Below are positions 23,337 to 34,669 of a stretch of DNA of 64,000 bases, one piece after another. The translations under genes were made by a program, and so were the position numbers. Numbering within the stretch: position 1 is the first letter of the stretch; every line of letters begins with the position of its first letter. The notes beneath the pieces were generated by a model. It searched no databases. It saw nothing but the letters and a program-made list of their open reading frames with translations, and had not been told where the DNA came from. This stretch comes from Thiomicrorhabdus sp. zzn3 (GTDB lineage Bacteria > Pseudomonadota > Gammaproteobacteria > Thiomicrospirales > Thiomicrospiraceae): NCBI RefSeq assembly GCF_029767755.1, contig NZ_JARUQS010000002.1, positions 124,808 through 188,807 on the forward strand. The letters run 5' to 3'.

Positions 23337-23807
23337 TTAGATTGATTTAACTAGGGTTTCAAGCATGTCATTGTGTGCAGATGCATCCACTTCTTTACGA
23401 AGAATTTTTTCAGCACCCGATACAACTAGAGTTGCCACTTCTTTACGAAGGTCTTCTCTTGCACGACTCACTTCTTGCTCAATTTCGGCTTGGGCAGCAG
23501 CTTTAATACGGTCAGCTTCTTCGTTCGCTTTTACTTTCGCATCTTCTACGATTTCAGAGCTACGCTTTTCAGCTTGACTCAGGATGTTCTGAGCTTGAGC
23601 TTTAGCTTCTTTAAGCACTTCTTTGGCTTTTTGTTCAGCTAGTTCAAGCTCATGCTTACCTTTCTCAGCAGCAGAAAGACCGTCAGCAATTTTCTTCTGA
23701 CGTTCTTCCATTAGCTTAGACAGCGGCCCCCACAGCACTTTGTTCACAAACCAGACCAACAGCACAAAAGCAATGATCTGGATGAGAAGCGTTGCATTAA
23801 TACTCAC
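23337..23807 (-). CDS. atpF: ATP synthase b subunit
   Basis: A 156-residue b subunit with one N-terminal membrane helix ([20 protein letters not shown]) followed by the long alanine- and glutamate-rich helix of the peripheral stalk. Length equals the E. coli protein. It lies 58 bases downstream of atpE. Confidence 0.96.
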   Translation of the reverse strand: MSINATLLIQIIAFVLLVWFVNKVLWGPLSKLMEERQKKIADGLSAAEKGKHELELAEQKAKEVLKEAKAQAQNILSQAEKRSSEIVEDAKVKANEEADRIKAAAQAEIEQEVSRAREDLRKEVATLVVSGAEKILRKEVDASAHNDMLETLVKSI

Positions 23808-23865
23808 GGTGGTTACCTCGCCATTCGTTAATTAAATTAATATTCGGTCTAATCAAACGTCTAGA

Positions 23866-24156
23866 TTAAGCACCTAGAGCAGCAGTCATAGCACCGACGA
23901 ATGGGTTAGCAAACAAGAACCACATAGCGAAAGCTAGGATGATGAATGGGAAAGATTCCATCAGACCAGCGAAGATGAACATGTTAGTCATAAGAGCAGG
24001 ACGCATCTCAGGCTGACGAGCGATACCTTCTAGAGTTTTAGAACAGATCAGACCCCAACCAATAGCTGAACCCAGACCAGCAGCAGCCAAAATTACACCT
24101 ACACCAATAGCAGTTGCAGAGTAGATATCAGCAATCATAGTAGCAGTTACTTCCAT
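23866..24156 (-). CDS. atpE: ATP synthase c subunit (proton type)
   Basis: A 96-residue proteolipid with two membrane helices and the polar loop ARQPE. The ion carboxylate is a glutamate in GLMESFPFI. The glutamine that sodium-binding c rings carry in the first helix is replaced by tryptophan here (SAIGWGL), so proton coupling is the better reading even though a serine follows the glutamate. The N-terminus is longer than in E. coli (79). The gene has AT-rich flanks and a 170-base gap to atpB. Confidence 0.96.
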   Translation of the reverse strand: MEVTATMIADIYSATAIGVGVILAAAGLGSAIGWGLICSKTLEGIARQPEMRPALMTNMFIFAGLMESFPFIILAFAMWFLFANPFVGAMTAALGA

Positions 24157-24326
24157 CGACTTTCTCCTAAAGTTTTACAAGTTTAAAGTTAAAAAAACAA
24201 AAGTTAAAAAAAGCTTTTTACCTTCCGATCTCTTTTGAGAAACCTTAAAGCAGGTGCGCTTAAACCTTTTTGGAAGCCCAGTCAAAACTGAACAGGCCTC
24301 CTATTCTTTTTATTGCTATCTAAAGC
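24157..24326. other. Gap between atpB and atpE
   Basis: 170 bases without a gene inside the operon, longer than the other gaps. It holds an oligo-A/T dyad (AAAAAGCTTTTT) and AACAGGCCTC, a one-mismatch form of the CAGGCCTG motif. An internal promoter or processing site setting the high c-subunit dose is possible but not shown. Confidence 0.4.
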
Positions 24327-25499
<1,173 letters not shown>

Positions 25500-25516
<17 letters not shown>

Positions 25517-25784
25517 CTTTTTCTTCTTTTGTTTCCGCCGGTAGATCTATTCTGCTGGTCAGTCTGTGAACTTTCTGTATGCCGCCAATAAACCCTAAAA
25601 CGGCACAACCAAGCAAGAAAATCGGTGTCGTATCAAACAGTTGGTCCAAAGCGTAGCCTACCAAAAAACCGGCTACAATCATCGAGGTGAACATTGAACC
25701 CGCACTTAACAGCAGGAAATTCAAAGCCGGCTTAGGCTTTGCTTGTTCACTCTTTTTCCTTGCCTCTGAACCTAACTCAGTCAT
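25500..25784 (-). CDS. atpZ: AtpZ-like small membrane protein heading the atp operon
   Basis: A 94-residue protein with two membrane helices (LLLSAGSMFTSMIVAGFLVGYALD and FLLGCAVLGFIGGIQKVHRL) flanked by charged tails. This is the AtpZ / ATPase gene 1 pattern; AtpZ with AtpI has been linked to magnesium or calcium transport and ring assembly in other bacteria. It is the first gene of the operon, and a good promoter lies just upstream. Confidence 0.78.
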
Positions 25785-25802
25785 CTAATGACAAACTCTA
25801 TA

Positions 25803-25831
25803 ATGATACTTTTTAGCTGAAACTTCTTCAA
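25803..25831 (-). promoter_or_regulatory. Sigma-70 promoter candidate for the atp operon
   Basis: On the minus strand TTGAAG and TATCAT are separated by 17 bases. The -10 element ends about 18 bases before the atpZ start, giving a short leader. Its match and position fit the operon promoter. Confidence 0.5.
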
Positions 25832-26020
25832 CCTAAACGGTCGCACATAATATAGCTTTATGCGCCTAAAAGCCAGCTTAGATGTTTGTTTTTTACAGTT
25901 TTTTCTTCAGGCTTTTTTCCACCTCACTAGATAGTGTATTAATTTTTTTTATAGCCACTAGATATATTAAATCCAGCCGTAAAAGGCTTTTGATTGAGAT
26001 TTCCTATTAGTTTTCGGCAA

Positions 26021-26890
26021 CTAAAAAAGATTTAATAAACGTTCTAACTCTTCTGGGGTGTCATAACTGATCTCCAGTCTGCCTTTTCCATTTTGGCGGT
26101 GGTTGATTTTCACTTTGGCTGAAATCTTTTCCGCTAGCGCCTGCTGTTTATGCTGAATCTCAGCCAGTTGTGGCAATCTCTTTTCTTTGGCCGCCTTAAT
26201 GATTTTTTTAGGCACCAGTACCTGCTGCACGGCCTCTTCCATTTCACGGACCGACCAACCTTTCTGCACGGCTTTCTCCACCAGTTCCAACTGCAACTCT
26301 TCCGGTAGAGAAATAATCGCTCGAGCATGCCCCATGCTAATTTCGCCATCATGCAAAGCTTGCTGAATACTGTCCGGCAGTTTCAATAAGCGCAACAAGT
26401 TTGAAACAGCAGCACGAGAACGCCCTACCGCATCGGCAACGGCTTGCTGGGTCAATTCAAACTCTTCCATTAGACGCTTAAGCCCTACTGCCGTTTCAAT
26501 CGGGTTCAAATCTTCGCGCTGGAGATTCTCGATTAACGCCATCGCCAGGGTGGCCTGGTTATCCGCTTGACGCACCACAACCGGCACCTTGTCCAGCCCC
26601 GCCAACTGGGCTGCACGCCAGCGACGCTCTCCAGCAATAATTTCAAAGCTGTCACCTTCCAGAGGTTTCACCACAATCGGCTGCACCACCCCTTGGACAC
26701 GGATCGAACTTGCCAACTCCTGAAGTGCCTCCTCATCAAATTGCTGACGTGGCTGATAACTGCCCGGCTTAAGCTGTGTTACCGAAAGCTTTTCAACACG
26801 CAAATCTGTACTGCTATTATCAGATTTCTGTTTTGCACCGATCATGGCGTGGATGCCACGATTTCCCATTCCAGAACGTTTTTTTGCCAC
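26021..26890 (-). CDS. parB: Chromosome-partitioning protein ParB (CTP-dependent clamp family)
   Basis: A 289-residue ParB: the ParB/Srx domain with ENLQREDLNPIETA and the GERRWRAA box (residues 40-130), a helix-turn-helix TQQAVADAVGRSRAAVSNLLRLL (about 155), and a C-terminal dimer domain. It binds parS and loads SMC near oriC. The start is GTG. It follows parA, as expected beside mnmG-rsmG. Confidence 0.95.
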   Translation of the reverse strand: MAKKRSGMGNRGIHAMIGAKQKSDNSSTDLRVEKLSVTQLKPGSYQPRQQFDEEALQELASSIRVQGVVQPIVVKPLEGDSFEIIAGERRWRAAQLAGLDKVPVVVRQADNQATLAMALIENLQREDLNPIETAVGLKRLMEEFELTQQAVADAVGRSRAAVSNLLRLLKLPDSIQQALHDGEISMGHARAIISLPEELQLELVEKAVQKGWSVREMEEAVQQVLVPKKIIKAAKEKRLPQLAEIQHKQQALAEKISAKVKINHRQNGKGRLEISYDTPEELERLLNLF

Positions 26891-26947
26891 GAGCTATTTA
26901 CCTTTTTCAGCCATTACCAAAGAGCGGCGCCCTTCGTACCAGTTTGA

Positions 26948-27715
26948 TTAAATTTGTGTTTTCCGAATCAGTTCATTTGCCAACGCCAGATAGGCAATGG
27001 CACCATTTGACGACGGGTCATAATCCAAAATCGATTCACCATAACTTGGCGCTTCCGCAAGGCGCACGTTTCGCGGAATAATGGTCTGAAGCACTTTCAT
27101 CCCAAAGTGGGCGACCAATTCATTGGAAACGTCATTCGCCAGATTGTTGCGGCGGTCATGCATGGTTCTTAAAAGACCATCGATATGCAAGGAGGGGTTG
27201 AGCTGCTCTTTGACCGTTTCAATGGTGTCCATCAGTGCAGACAATCCTTCCAGAGCAAAATACTCACACTGCACCGGAACCACGATGCCATCGGCCGCAG
27301 TCAGTGCATTCAGAGTCAACATATTCAGTGTCGGAGGGCAATCAATCAGCACCGCATCATACTGGGTGCGTACCTTTTTCAATACCTTGCGCAGGCGCTT
27401 TGGTCCCATATCCTCTTCTAACAGCGCCACTTCCGCTGCAGTTAGATCACCATTGGCCGGCAACAGGTCCAAACTGGCCTGCTCGACATTCTGAATCGCG
27501 TTTTTGGGCTTTGATTCGCCAACCAGGACTTCAAAAATGGAATTATCCAATTGATCTTTATCCACGCCAATGGCGACAGTGGCATTCCCTTGAGGGTCCA
27601 AATCGATCAGCAGCACGTTTTTTCCCAAGCGGGCCAGAGCGGCCGCCAAATTGACACTGGTCGTGGTCTTGCCCACGCCTCCTTTTTGATTCGCCAATGC
27701 AATCACTCTGCCCAC
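26948..27715 (-). CDS. parA: Chromosome-partitioning ATPase ParA (Soj)
   Basis: A 255-residue ParA/MinD ATPase with the deviant Walker A KGGVGKTTTSVNLAAALA at the N-terminus, DLDPQGNA and VLIDCPPTL. It has no N-terminal DNA-binding extension, so it is the chromosomal Soj type. The start is GTG at 27715. A tandem 10-bp repeat lies just upstream. Confidence 0.95.
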   Translation of the reverse strand: MGRVIALANQKGGVGKTTTSVNLAAALARLGKNVLLIDLDPQGNATVAIGVDKDQLDNSIFEVLVGESKPKNAIQNVEQASLDLLPANGDLTAAEVALLEEDMGPKRLRKVLKKVRTQYDAVLIDCPPTLNMLTLNALTAADGIVVPVQCEYFALEGLSALMDTIETVKEQLNPSLHIDGLLRTMHDRRNNLANDVSNELVAHFGMKVLQTIIPRNVRLAEAPSYGESILDYDPSSNGAIAYLALANELIRKTQI

Positions 27716-27732
27716 GAAATGCCACCTAGCCC

Positions 27733-27752
27733 TTACTGTTTGTTACTGTTTG
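27733..27752. repeat. Tandem 10-bp repeat upstream of parA
   Basis: TTACTGTTTG occurs twice in immediate succession, 18 bases before the parA start on the minus strand (reading CAAACAGTAA twice). It could be an operator for parAB; no known regulator is recognised. Confidence 0.5.
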
Positions 27753-27776
27753 CTTGTTATGTAATTGAATTTTCAA

Positions 27777-28418
27777 TTAGGAGTCTGTCTCTTTACTGGC
27801 TTTGACCAGAATGCGCTGCGCATCCAAACCCGGCACCTGCAGATCAATAATCTCATCGATTTTAACCAGGCCTGGCAGGTTTGAGTAATCCTCAAACTCT
27901 TTTTGTGCTTTCATCGCCCACCAGTGACCATCTGATTTTAATAGATGCTCTGTCCAATGCAACATATCTTGCATCGAAGCAAACGCGCGCGACACCACGC
28001 CATCATACAACGTGCTCGGCTGATACTCTTCTACGCGTTGATGCAGAACTTCGGTATGGATTAATCCAAGCTCGGCTTTCGCTTGAATCAAAAAACGGGT
28101 CTTTTTACTGTTGCTGTCCAACAGGTCTATCTTGCGATCCGGATAGCAAATTGCGAGGGGAATTCCAGGCAGGCCTCCCCCAGTGCCCACATCAATGAGA
28201 CGATCGCTGCTAATGTGCGGCACTACCGCCAAACTGTCGAGCAGATGCTTAACCAGCATTTCCCGAGGATCACGAATGGCCGTCAGGTTATAAACCTTGT
28301 TCCATTTATGCAGCAGAGCCAGATAATCCAGCAGTTTATCCACCTGCTCCTCGGAAAGATCCAAAGCAATCTGGTTTAATCCGCTCTGCAGCTGGGTACG
28401 CAATGCAATTCGATCCAT
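27777..28418 (-). CDS. rsmG: 16S rRNA (guanine-N7) methyltransferase RsmG
   Basis: A 213-residue class I methyltransferase with the SAM loop LIDVGTGGGLPGIPLAI (about 70) and KWNKVYNLTAIRDP upstream, typical of RsmG/GidB. It methylates G527 of 16S rRNA. It lies nine bases after mnmG, the standard gidA-gidB pair, and has AGAGG upstream of the ATG. Confidence 0.96.
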   Translation of the reverse strand: MDRIALRTQLQSGLNQIALDLSEEQVDKLLDYLALLHKWNKVYNLTAIRDPREMLVKHLLDSLAVVPHISSDRLIDVGTGGGLPGIPLAICYPDRKIDLLDSNSKKTRFLIQAKAELGLIHTEVLHQRVEEYQPSTLYDGVVSRAFASMQDMLHWTEHLLKSDGHWWAMKAQKEFEDYSNLPGLVKIDEIIDLQVPGLDAQRILVKASKETDS

Positions 28419-28427
28419 CTTTACCTC

Positions 28428-30326
28428 TTAAGCGACACGATTGCCGGAGCGGTGTTTTTTAATGGAAATCAGCAAAATCGAAATGGCCGCCGGGGTAATG
28501 CCGGAAATACGACTCGCCATCCCTAACGTGGCCGGCTTATGATCCCGCAGTTTCTGCTTCACTTCGTTGGAAAGTCCGGAAATCGCGTCCAGATCCAAAT
28601 CCTCCGGAATTTTCACCGCTTCGGAACGCTTGAGCTTGTCGATTTCCACCTTCTGACGCTCGATGTAACCGGCATATTTGGCTTCGATTTCGATCTGATC
28701 AACCACCTCTTCGGCCTGCACACCATCACCAAACGCCTCCAACTCCGCCAAAGCGTTATAGCGAACATTGGGGCGCTTCAAGAGATCAAAAAGGCTCTGT
28801 TCCTTGCTCAACGGCAATTCCATTAACGCTTCGGCTTTTTTCGCTTCCGCATGCGCCGGGTAAATCCAGGTCTGTTTCAAACGCTGAAGCTCTTTTTCCA
28901 GAGCTTCCATTTTGGTTTCATAGGTAAGCCAACGTGCATCGTCAATCAAGCCGAATTCACGCGCGATCGGCGTCAAACGCTGATCGGCATTGTCTTCACG
29001 CAACATCAAACGGTATTCGGCCCGCGAAGTGAACATGCGGTAAGGTTCATTGGTGCCCAAAGTGATCAGATCGTCCACCAAAACGCCGATGTACGCCTCG
29101 TCACGGCGTGGATACCACTGCTCTTTCAGCTGCGCCCGGCGTGCGGCATTCATCCCCGCCAACAGCCCTTGTGCAGCTGCCTCTTCGTAACCGGTGGTGC
29201 CGTTAATCTGACCGGCAAAATACAGGCCGTGAATATGTTGCGTTTCCAGTGTCGGCTTCAAGCCGCGCGGATCAAAATAATCGTATTCAATCGCATAGCC
29301 AGGACGCATGATCTGCGCGTTTTCCAAGCCTTTCATTGAGCGCACAATCTGCATCTGGGTTTCAAACGGCAAGCTGGTGGAAATACCATTCGGATAGAGT
29401 TCGTTACTGGTCAGCCCTTCCGGTTCGATAAACACTTGGTGGCGGTCTTTGTCGGCAAAACGCATCACCTTGTCTTCAATCGACGGACAGTAGCGCGGCC
29501 CAACGCTGTCGATCTCTCCCTGGTCGGAATACATCGGCGACTGATCAAGTGACGCCATAATTGCTTCGTGGGTCTGGGCGTTAGTGTAGGTGATGTAACA
29601 GGGAATCTGTTTTGGGTGCATGCTGCGCTTGCCCATAAACGAGAAGACCGGCGCCGGATCGTCTCCCGGCTGGATTTGCATGGCCTCAAAATCCACCGTA
29701 CGTGCATCAATCCGCGGCGGGGTTCCGGTTTTTAGACGGCCGACCGGCAAGTCCAGCTCCCGCAAACGGGCCGCAAGACGGTTCGCCGGGGCGTCTCCGG
29801 CACGCCCCCCCTCATAGTTCTGCAAGCCGATATGAATGCGTCCGGCCAAAAAGGTACCGACCGTCAAAACCACCTGATTGGCGTAAAACTTCAACCCCAT
29901 ACGGGTTTCTACACCGCGCACCTGATCGCCTTCCAGAATCAAATCTTCAACCGGTTGTTGAAAAATCGACAGATTCACCTGGTTTTCCAATCGGGTACGG
30001 ATCGCCTGACGGTAAAGCACACGGTCCGCCTGTGCACGAGTAGCTCGTACTGCAGGGCCTTTGGAGGCATTCAAAGTACGAAACTGAATTCCGGCTTCAT
30101 CAATCGCCAAGGCCATAGCGCCGCCAAGCGCGTCCACCTCTTTAACCAAATGCCCTTTTCCAATCCCGCCGATCGCAGGGTTGCAAGACATCTGCCCCAA
30201 GCTATCGATATTGTGTGTCAACAACAGGGTTTTCAGCCCCATACGCGCAGACGCTAACGCTGCTTCGGTTCCCGCATGGCCGCCACCGACAACAATCACG
30301 TCATAATTTGAAACTTGAGCATCCAT
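28428..30326 (-). CDS. mnmG: tRNA uridine-5-carboxymethylaminomethyl modification enzyme MnmG
   Basis: A 632-residue flavoprotein with the FAD motif [19 protein letters not shown] at the N-terminus, [30 protein letters not shown] and a C-terminal tRNA-binding helical domain. With MnmE it modifies wobble U34 of several tRNAs. mnmE is present at 46.9 kb. AGGAAG precedes the ATG. Confidence 0.97.
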   Translation of the reverse strand: MDAQVSNYDVIVVGGGHAGTEAALASARMGLKTLLLTHNIDSLGQMSCNPAIGGIGKGHLVKEVDALGGAMALAIDEAGIQFRTLNASKGPAVRATRAQADRVLYRQAIRTRLENQVNLSIFQQPVEDLILEGDQVRGVETRMGLKFYANQVVLTVGTFLAGRIHIGLQNYEGGRAGDAPANRLAARLRELDLPVGRLKTGTPPRIDARTVDFEAMQIQPGDDPAPVFSFMGKRSMHPKQIPCYITYTNAQTHEAIMASLDQSPMYSDQGEIDSVGPRYCPSIEDKVMRFADKDRHQVFIEPEGLTSNELYPNGISTSLPFETQMQIVRSMKGLENAQIMRPGYAIEYDYFDPRGLKPTLETQHIHGLYFAGQINGTTGYEEAAAQGLLAGMNAARRAQLKEQWYPRRDEAYIGVLVDDLITLGTNEPYRMFTSRAEYRLMLREDNADQRLTPIAREFGLIDDARWLTYETKMEALEKELQRLKQTWIYPAHAEAKKAEALMELPLSKEQSLFDLLKRPNVRYNALAELEAFGDGVQAEEVVDQIEIEAKYAGYIERQKVEIDKLKRSEAVKIPEDLDLDAISGLSNEVKQKLRDHKPATLGMASRISGITPAAISILLISIKKHRSGNRVA

Positions 30327-30605
30327 GCGATCTTCCTCAGGGTAAAACTCAGAAAAGGTTGGGTGGCTTTATTCCGCACTGTAAGAAAACTCGTCCAGCG
30401 TTTGGCCACATCTTACAAACAAACCTTCAGACTTTCTCAAAACTCTTTCTGCCTGATCGGGCTGTTTTGTCGTTAAAAAGGTTCTAAAATAGCGGTATAT
30501 TTTAGCACAATGCAAATCGATTCAACCAGTTATCCGTTACCACCTCAATGGCAACCCTGTCGAAGAGAAGATCCTACTTCGATATCAATCAACAAGGAGA
30601 TCGCC

Positions 30606-31199
30606 ATGATTCGATTTATGTTAAAAAACAAATCCTTACCAATACTCCTAACCGGCTTGATGGGTGTGTTAGGCGGTTGTGCACTCAGTGCGCCTAAGCA
30701 CCTGATGGATGTGCAACCGGGGGAACATTTTTACCTAAATCAACCTATTACTATTCCGACTGGCAAGACACGACAATTCATTCAATTTGGTGAACTCAGC
30801 GGCAGCCACTTTGATCATAGTGAGCCGCATTGTCGCATTGAGATGTACCAAATGAAAGCACACGACACGGTCATTCGACCGCAAAAATTCGCCATTTCTC
30901 GAGTGCAGCTTGGGGAAGAGGAGATCGCACTGAACCGTCAAAGCGTTCAGTTAGCCGCCAATGAATATGGCAGCTACCCAAACAATCAACTGGTTTTAGC
31001 TTATGACCAACAGCGTCCAGAAACCATGGATCTGGTTCATATGTATCTGAAATCGGAAAGCCAACCTAATGTCTATCGCCTGACGTGTGCTGGGGCATTG
31101 AGTGATGGCAACTTGATGGATGCACCAAGAAGCTATCGACCACAAAGGAAGAAAATCAATCAAATTCTTGGAAGAATTGGCAATATACGTGCCAATTAG
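30606..31199 (+). CDS. Putative lipoprotein, unknown function
   Basis: A 197-residue protein with a lipoprotein signal: basic start MIRFMLKNK, hydrophobic stretch LPILLTGLMGVL and lipobox LGGC. The mature part holds two further cysteines (PHCRIEMY, LTCAGAL), likely a disulfide. I do not recognise the family. AAGGAG lies before this ATG; the frame also continues 32 codons upstream but without a signal peptide at that start. It is divergent from mnmG. Confidence 0.7.
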   Translation: MIRFMLKNKSLPILLTGLMGVLGGCALSAPKHLMDVQPGEHFYLNQPITIPTGKTRQFIQFGELSGSHFDHSEPHCRIEMYQMKAHDTVIRPQKFAISRVQLGEEEIALNRQSVQLAANEYGSYPNNQLVLAYDQQRPETMDLVHMYLKSESQPNVYRLTCAGALSDGNLMDAPRSYRPQRKKINQILGRIGNIRAN

Positions 31200-31277
31200 A
31201 TAAGCATTAGATGAAATAAGTATCTCTTACTGATTAATAAATATAATCGCTGAACGCTCTCTCTAAATTGTAATAGA

Positions 31278-31299
31278 CTGATTTTGATATAAAAATCAG
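31278..31299. promoter_or_regulatory. Hairpin in the leader of the chemoreceptor gene
   Basis: An 8-bp perfect inverted repeat CTGATTTT / AAAATCAG with a 6-base loop ends six bases before the GAGGAGAG ribosome-binding site. It could be an operator or a leader hairpin. Confidence 0.4.
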
Positions 31300-31315
31300 C
31301 TGTCGAGGAGAGAGC

Positions 31316-33649
31316 ATGCATTCGCTTAAATCCCGTTTTTCCCTTGTCCTAACTGTTGTTGTCTTAAGCTTGGGCAGCTTAATGTTCGCCATCAATTCTG
31401 CTTTAGAAAAAATACAACAGCTCGAAAACACCTCAACGCTCTCCCAGCAAATCCATAATCACCTTCTGGAATTACGCAAAGAGGAAAAAGATTTTCTCAT
31501 CCGTAAAGAAAGCAAATACATCGATCAGTTCAATGCGATCTTTGCCGAAGCACAAAAACGCATCGAACAACTCTCAGCGAGTTTAACCGCAATCAACCAA
31601 AATACTGTCCAAGTCACGTCATTGACTTCGGCATTGGCACAATATCAACAACGCTTTATCGCTCTTGCTGATTTACAAAAAACTATAGGGTTAACCCCTA
31701 AGGACGGGCTTTATGGCAGCTTACGAAATTCAGTACATCGTGCGGAGGCTCTTTTAAAAGACAGCCATCAAATTCACCTGACCGCAGACATGCTCATGTT
31801 ACGCCGCAACGAAAAAGACTTTATGCTGCGTTTCGCAGAAAAATACCGCGACAAATTCCTTAAAAACTATATTAAATTTGAACAAAACCTCGCCCAAAGC
31901 AATTTGAACGACCCGCAACAAAAGGCTGTAAAAGCAGCGATGGAAAAATATAAACATGATTTCCTTGCTTTATATGAAGCCGAATACCAAAAAGGGCTGG
32001 ATGAAACCATGGGATTGCGAGGCCAAATGCGTTCCGCTATTCATGCCACAGACGAACCGCTCAAAGCCTTGCAGGAGCAAATAAACTCTTTTCTCGAAAA
32101 ACAACATAAAAGCATTGGGTTTACATTATGGAGCATTGCTGCTTTGGCGGTTTTAGCAATGATTTTAATCTTGCTGCAAACCACCTTTAAAGTTTTGAAG
32201 GGGGTATCGCTGCTAACCAAGGGAATAAAACACACTCAGGAAACCGGTGATTTTAACCATACAATCCAACATACTCTCAAAGATGAATTTGGAGAAATTG
32301 CCAATACATACAATGGTTTACTCGGTAAGATTTCCAATGAAATGAATCACATAAACCACATCATCAATGCCATTGCGCAAGGTGAATTCAAGCAACGTAT
32401 CACTCAGCAATACACTGGAGACTTTGAAAAACTTTGTCTCAACTTAAACCAGGCGGTTTCCAGTGTTGACCATACGATGAATGCGCTAGAAGAAATTATG
32501 AATGCACTGGAAAACGGTCAATTCAATGTACGCATGAACCCAAAGGTTAAAGGTTCGTTAAAAGCCAAGGTTGACCACTCCATGCAATTTCTAGAATCCG
32601 CTCATGAAGAAATTCAGTTGGTCATGAAACATGTTTCGCAAGGGGAATTCGATAAACGTATCCAAAGTGAACTTCCAGGGGATCTTGAGGACCTTAAAAA
32701 CACAATTAACCATTCTGTAAACGAAGTGGATATGGCATTTAGTCAGATCAGCCAGTACGCTGATTCAATTGCTTCTAATGACCTGACTCATGCCATCCAA
32801 GGCGAATTTCAGGGAACCGTCCAAAAGGTTCAAAATGATCTTAATCATGCATTAAACACTCTTTCCACAACCATATCCAAGGTAAATGCCACGGCAATCG
32901 CTGTAGAAGAAGGAGCGATTCTGGTGTCTAAAACCAGCCGAGATCTATCTAAACGCACTCAACAAGAAGGGTCTTCTCTGGAACAAACGGCCGCAGCAAT
33001 TGAAGAGATGACCAGTAGCGTCACTCAGGCATCCGAAAATGCAAAACAGGCCAATCTACTGAGTAATAGCGCCAAACAAGAAGCAAGAAAAGGCGAAACC
33101 GTAATGCACTCAACAATTGAGTCAATGCAAGAGATTCAAGACTCCAGCAATAAGATTGAAGAGATCGTCACCCTAATCGACAGCATTGCTTTTCAAACCA
33201 ACCTCTTAGCGCTAAACGCTGCCGTAGAAGCGGCCCGTGCTGGTGAGCAAGGGCGGGGATTTGCTGTTGTTGCCGGTGAAGTCAGGTCGTTGGCAAGTAA
33301 ATCTTCCGAAGCCGCTCAAGACATCAAACTCCTGATTGAAGAAGTCACCTTCAAGGTTCACAAGGGGTCAGAGCTCGCCGAACAGTCAGGCAGGGCATTT
33401 GGCGTCATTACCGAATCCATCGATAAGGTCGTTGAAATTGTCGAGGAGATTTCGATATCCAGTAGCGAGCAGGCAAAAGGCATCCAAGAAGTAAATCAGG
33501 CAATGAGCAGCATGGAAGTCATTGCCCAACAAAATGCCGAGATGGTTGAAAATTCAGCAAATAATTCTGTTGAACTTAAACAAGATGCGGAGTACCTAAA
33601 ACAATTGGTTAATAGCTTTATCATCTCGAAAAAACTGACACAGGCCTAA
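31316..33649 (+). CDS. Transmembrane chemoreceptor with helical sensor and several HAMP-like units
   Basis: A 777-residue methyl-accepting chemotaxis protein. One helix (residues 8-27) leads to a periplasmic helical-bundle sensor with two similar motifs, [11 protein letters not shown] and [11 protein letters not shown], as in HBM sensors. A second helix (about 265-285) is followed by a HAMP and then further repeats ([51 protein letters not shown]), a poly-HAMP chain. The signalling tip is [20 protein letters not shown]. No C-terminal NWETF-type pentapeptide is present. GAGGAGAG precedes the ATG. Ligand unknown; HBM receptors often sense organic acids. Confidence 0.92.
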   Translation: MHSLKSRFSLVLTVVVLSLGSLMFAINSALEKIQQLENTSTLSQQIHNHLLELRKEEKDFLIRKESKYIDQFNAIFAEAQKRIEQLSASLTAINQNTVQVTSLTSALAQYQQRFIALADLQKTIGLTPKDGLYGSLRNSVHRAEALLKDSHQIHLTADMLMLRRNEKDFMLRFAEKYRDKFLKNYIKFEQNLAQSNLNDPQQKAVKAAMEKYKHDFLALYEAEYQKGLDETMGLRGQMRSAIHATDEPLKALQEQINSFLEKQHKSIGFTLWSIAALAVLAMILILLQTTFKVLKGVSLLTKGIKHTQETGDFNHTIQHTLKDEFGEIANTYNGLLGKISNEMNHINHIINAIAQGEFKQRITQQYTGDFEKLCLNLNQAVSSVDHTMNALEEIMNALENGQFNVRMNPKVKGSLKAKVDHSMQFLESAHEEIQLVMKHVSQGEFDKRIQSELPGDLEDLKNTINHSVNEVDMAFSQISQYADSIASNDLTHAIQGEFQGTVQKVQNDLNHALNTLSTTISKVNATAIAVEEGAILVSKTSRDLSKRTQQEGSSLEQTAAAIEEMTSSVTQASENAKQANLLSNSAKQEARKGETVMHSTIESMQEIQDSSNKIEEIVTLIDSIAFQTNLLALNAAVEAARAGEQGRGFAVVAGEVRSLASKSSEAAQDIKLLIEEVTFKVHKGSELAEQSGRAFGVITESIDKVVEIVEEISISSSEQAKGIQEVNQAMSSMEVIAQQNAEMVENSANNSVELKQDAEYLKQLVNSFIISKKLTQA

Positions 33650-33653
33650 AATC

Positions 33654-34106
33654 TTAAACCGAATCGGCCGCCCCCTGCTCCTTACCAGAAGCACTCATTT
33701 CACGGATCCATTCTGCGGGACGGCTGAGTTGATGCAAAAGGTAATTTTGGAGAGCCTGAGGGTAATTCAATTGTCGTAAGGCAAATTCCATACATAACAG
33801 CCAAGCATCACGCTCCGCTTCATCAATTTCAAGATGTGCATGCGCCATCGGTATATTGATTGAGCCATATTTTTCGGCATAAATTGTCGGTCCGTTCATC
33901 CAGCCCGATAAAAAATGCACCAACTTATCTTTGGAACGGGTCAAATCCGCCGGATGCATCTCGCGAATTCGCTTGGCCTGTGGAAGCATCGACATGGCCT
34001 CATAAAAGGCGTCTACCAATCTGACTAAACCGTCATATCCTCCTACGGCCTGATAAGTGGCATCCCCAATGCCATAGGATAAAGTATCGGCTGAATGATC
34101 GGCCAC
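33654..34106 (-). CDS. Truncated haemoglobin, group II-like
   Basis: A 150-residue globin of the 2-on-2 type. It has GGYDGLVRLVDAFYEAM at helix A/B, FLSGWMNGP at E/F, and PMAHAHLEIDEAERDAWL with the proximal histidine, a set typical of group II (TrHbO). Such proteins bind O2 or NO. I chose the GTG at 34106, which has AGGAG six bases upstream; an upstream TTG touches that site and is less likely. It ends a minus-strand gene group. Confidence 0.87.
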   Translation of the reverse strand: MADHSADTLSYGIGDATYQAVGGYDGLVRLVDAFYEAMSMLPQAKRIREMHPADLTRSKDKLVHFLSGWMNGPTIYAEKYGSINIPMAHAHLEIDEAERDAWLLCMEFALRQLNYPQALQNYLLHQLSRPAEWIREMSASGKEQGAADSV

Positions 34107-34127
34107 AATCAACTCCTGTCTGAGAGG

Positions 34128-34430
34128 TTAAGTCGGACGTTTACCATTTGGGTTGGGGCGCATGGTCAAAAGCTCTTCCACTTCATGCTGAGAATAACCT
34201 CGATCAAACGCAAATTGCGCAAGCTGCTGAGCTCTGGACTGCAAATCGGCAGGATCGGTGCCGTTTTCAATCGCTTCTTCCAAGCACTCCGACAGCAGAT
34301 CAATGGTGCCCGCTTCACTCTCATCAGGATCCGGGCCCTGGTCTTGCAAACGCTGCAAATTTCGGTCAAAGCACTCCAAAAGCTGGCGAGCCTTGAGGGT
34401 ATATTTAATATTGATGATTTCATGTTCCAT
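34128..34430 (-). CDS. Small acidic protein of unknown function
   Basis: A 100-residue protein without membrane segments, largely helical and acidic (DPDESEAGTIDLLSECLEEAIENG), ending in a GYSQHEVEELL helix. GGAGGG lies upstream of the ATG. I do not recognise the family. It lies 21 bases upstream of the haemoglobin gene and is probably co-transcribed. Confidence 0.65.
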   Translation of the reverse strand: MEHEIINIKYTLKARQLLECFDRNLQRLQDQGPDPDESEAGTIDLLSECLEEAIENGTDPADLQSRAQQLAQFAFDRGYSQHEVEELLTMRPNPNGKRPT

Positions 34431-34463
34431 GCGGATTCACCCTCCGTCTTATTATGATTAGGC

Positions 34464-34655
34464 TTAACGCCTAATGGTTTGCTTCTTTCTCAAGCGGTAA
34501 CTGGGGGTATGCTGGTACAGATGATCCCAGCCTTCGTCCTCGTCCATGCTACTTATCGAAGCGTCACTCTCCTTTTCAGCAGGCCTGTTGGTTTGCTCAT
34601 CCCTGATCCATTCATAACCAAACCAACCAAACACCAGATTAAGTAGACGAATCAT
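34464..34655 (-). CDS. Very small protein with N-terminal hydrophobic segment, unknown function
   Basis: A 63-residue frame with GGAG eight bases before the ATG. The N-terminus (MIRLLNLVFGWFGYEW) is hydrophobic and aromatic, the middle acidic, the end basic. No family recognised. It is placed 14 bases after queF, so it looks like part of the same transcript. A CAGGCCTG octamer lies within its codons (34580). Confidence 0.5.
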   Translation of the reverse strand: MIRLLNLVFGWFGYEWIRDEQTNRPAEKESDASISSMDEDEGWDHLYQHTPSYRLRKKQTIRR

Positions 34656-34669
34656 CCATCACGCTCCGG

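Noticed and set aside
23866-24156. Sodium-translocating c subunit
   Set aside because: Glutamate-serine is present, but the first-helix glutamine needed for sodium binding is a tryptophan.
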